A DNA stretch of 7,690 nt from Balneolaceae bacterium SMO_bin1 (GTDB taxonomy: Bacteria; Bacteroidota; Rhodothermia; Balneolales; Balneolaceae), in assembly GCA_003123965.1 (NCBI GenBank), contig NNSL01000001.1, positions 1-7,690 of the forward strand. The letters run 5' to 3'. Below, in pieces: positions 6,334 through 7,690 of the stretch. Within the stretch, counting starts at the first letter, position 1. Each line of letters opens with the position of its first letter. The position numbers and the translations under genes are program-made. The notes below the pieces were generated by a model. It was not told where the DNA came from and did not search any database. It saw only the letters and a list, made by a program, of their open reading frames with translations.

Positions 6334-7280
6334 ATGGAAAAGAAAATAATTGCAGTTGTGGGCGCTACTGGAGCGCAGGGTGGTGGATTAGTACGAGCCA
6401 TCATCAATGACAAGAACGGTGAGTATACCGCGCGTGCATTAACGCGGAATCCACAATCAGATGAAGCCAAAGCCCTCGCTTTTCTCGGTGCCGAGGTTGT
6501 AAAAGCAGATTTAGATGATATAGAAAGTCTGCGTCAAGCGTTTAAAGGTGCATACGGAGCATTTTTGTGACCTTCTTCTGGGAACATTTTTCGCCTGAGA
6601 AAGAACTGAAACAAGCCCAGAATATGGCACAAGCGGCCAAAGAATCCAACCTGAAGCACGTAATCTGGTCTACGCTTGAGGATACCCGTAAATGGGTACC
6701 ACTTAGTGACGATCGGATGCCAACCCTTATGGGAAAATATAAAGTTCCCCATTTGGATGCCAAGGGAGAGGCTAACGCCTTCTTTACTGAGCAGGATCTG
6801 CCCGTAACACTGCTTCATACTTCCTTTTATTGGGACAATATGATTTCTTTCGGTTCCGGCCCCCAAAAAGAAGAAGATGGTAGACTGTATTTAACGTTTC
6901 CCATGGATGATAAGAAACTGCCAGGTATTGCGGCCGAGGATATTGGCAAGTGTGCCTTTGGCATTTTTAAGCAGGGCCCAAAGTTTATCCGTAAAAGTGT
7001 AGGTATTGCGGGAGAACACCTGACTGGCTCGCAAATGGCAGACTCTCTCAGCAAAGCATTAGGAAAAAAGGTACGCTACCGATCCATCGAACCCGAAGCA
7101 TACCGCAATTTGGGTTTTCCCGGTGCCGATGACATTGGTAATATGTTCCAGTTTAAACGAGATTTTGAAAAAGACTATACCGCGGCCCGGGATTTGAAAA
7201 TGTCCCGCTCTTTGAACCCTGAGCTACAGACCTTTGATCAGTGGCTGGAACAGAATAAATACCGTATACCACTGGAATGA
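6334..7280 (+). pseudogene. NmrA-like (HSCARG-type) NAD(P)-binding protein, single frameshift in a T5 run
   Basis: The ATG at 6334 follows a weak Shine-Dalgarno (GGAAG, 5 bases upstream). Residues 5-18, IIAVVGATGAQGGG, hold the GxxGxxG dinucleotide-binding loop (G10, G13, G16) of an atypical short-chain dehydrogenase fold. A typical R-x-L-T-R-N and a VVKADLDDIESL segment follow. The first frame stops at 6568-6570 after GAYGAFL; a frame from 6567 continues VTFFWEHFSPEKELKQAQNM and runs through IWSTLED, LLHTSFYWDN and FDQWLEQNKYRIPLE to 7280. One additional T in the T5 run (6562-6566) would give the family-like GAFFVTFFWEH. Joined length is about 315 aa, normal for the family. NmrA/HSCARG proteins usually sense or bind NAD(P)(H) and often lack dehydrogenase activity. 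The reading frames overlap as GTGA (6567-6570), so re-initiation or recoding cannot be excluded, but a sequencing indel or recent mutation is simpler. Confidence 0.85.
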
Positions 7281-7360
7281 AGCTATACAAGGTGAAAAGT
7301 GGATATTGAAACTATTGAGATTGGATAACTGCAGTGCACATCTGCCGGCGTCTTGCTATG

Positions 7361-7612
7361 CTTGGTACTTGGGTGCTGGAAATAATTTGTGTTTCAGTCG
7401 ATGGGTTTCCGCACTCAGGTTACTTATAAAAGGATATCTTAATGGAAAAAATTACATCAGTACAGCAATAACTGCTTCACTTATTTTCAGGTTGATACGG
7501 TTTTCAGTACGGGTCGATATTTACTTAACAGTACCAACGGCGACGGTATCATTCGGTTTAAACCTAAACGGCCCGCCCAACTGTCAATCATGAGGTATTC
7601 CCAGTTTTTGTA
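7361..7612 (+). pseudogene. Degraded second copy of the lipocalin-like lipoprotein gene
   Basis: Frame 7464-7584 reads S-N-N-C-F-T-Y-F-Q-V then DTVFSTGRYLLNSTNGDGII, closely matching DTVFSTGRYSLNSTNGDVTI of the gene at 5260-5665. One T is missing after 7584 relative to copy 1 (CTGTCAATCA against CTGTTCAATCA), so the frame is lost and ends at TAG 7610-7612. Upstream, 7361-7384 in another frame reads LGTWVLEI, similar to VGQWELIR of copy 1, and stops at TAA 7427-7429; this N-terminal match is short and less certain. No signal peptide or start was found. It is therefore a fragment of a paralogue, not a working gene. The stretch 7281-7360 before it and 7613-7690 after it shows nothing I can support. 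Confidence 0.6.
7463..7584 (+). repeat. Direct repeat copy 2, inside the degraded lipocalin-like fragment
   Basis: This is the partner of 5449-5570 in the same orientation, about 2.0 kb downstream. The two copies enclose the Ig-like remnant and the NmrA-like gene. Conservation of codon structure shows the two arose from one coding sequence. Confidence 0.85.
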
Positions 7613-7690
7613 GCGCAATAAATACCGGAGGCAACGGTGAGAGATTGGAGCATCAGAAGAGTTCATTTCATCATCCCATTCGAAATTACT

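Noticed and set aside
7487..7690. Open minus-strand frame of 67 codons running in from the right edge.
   Set aside because: It overlaps the lipocalin-like copy, whose plus-strand codons are conserved with 5449-5570, and no family was recognised. Likely a shadow, though a gene end from outside the window cannot be fully excluded.

Overview
The window most likely comes from a Gram-negative bacterium of the Bacteroidota/Rhodothermota (Balneolota-like) kind. This is inferred from several putative lipoproteins, almost no Shine-Dalgarno sequences before the clear starts, moderate GC and the families present (DUF305, LVIVD propeller, DUF5694, short GGI-G-T-TP lipocalin-like lipoproteins). No rRNA, tRNA, CRISPR array, transposase or integrase was seen.

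Layout. 1-832 (minus): a lipase-maturation-factor (LMF) family membrane protein, cut by the window edge and broken by a one-base frameshift near 556. 833-1056: divergent intergenic region with a perfect 14-bp palindrome, a TATAAT hexamer and a small hairpin. 1057-3872 (plus): two intact genes, probably an operon: a DUF305 putative lipoprotein and a 680-aa LVIVD beta-propeller putative lipoprotein, closed by a strong intrinsic terminator at 3911-3947. 4090-4932 (plus): an intact DUF5694 lipoprotein in more AT-rich DNA. 4947-5154: a probable decayed small lipoprotein gene. 5260-5665: a lipocalin-like lipoprotein with a frameshift in a G6 run. 5752-6131: a probable decayed lipoprotein with an Ig-like domain. 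6334-7280: an NmrA-like NAD(P)-binding protein with a frameshift in a T5 run. About 7361-7612: a degraded second copy of the lipocalin-like gene.

The DUF305-LVIVD pair is the most coherent functional unit. DUF305 proteins carry His/Met motifs of a metal-binding kind, and the propeller places His at the equivalent position of four successive blades. A periplasmic metal-binding enzyme with its own metal-handling partner is a reasonable hypothesis, not a demonstrated function.

The part after the terminator looks like an accessory, decaying stretch: short secreted-protein genes, long spacers with gene debris, and a diverged duplication flanking the NmrA gene. Three otherwise well-preserved genes (LMF, lipocalin-like, NmrA-like) each carry a single one-base frameshift, two of them in homopolymers. 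Sequencing or assembly error is therefore a serious alternative to real pseudogenisation for those three. I see no convincing new defence or mobile system.
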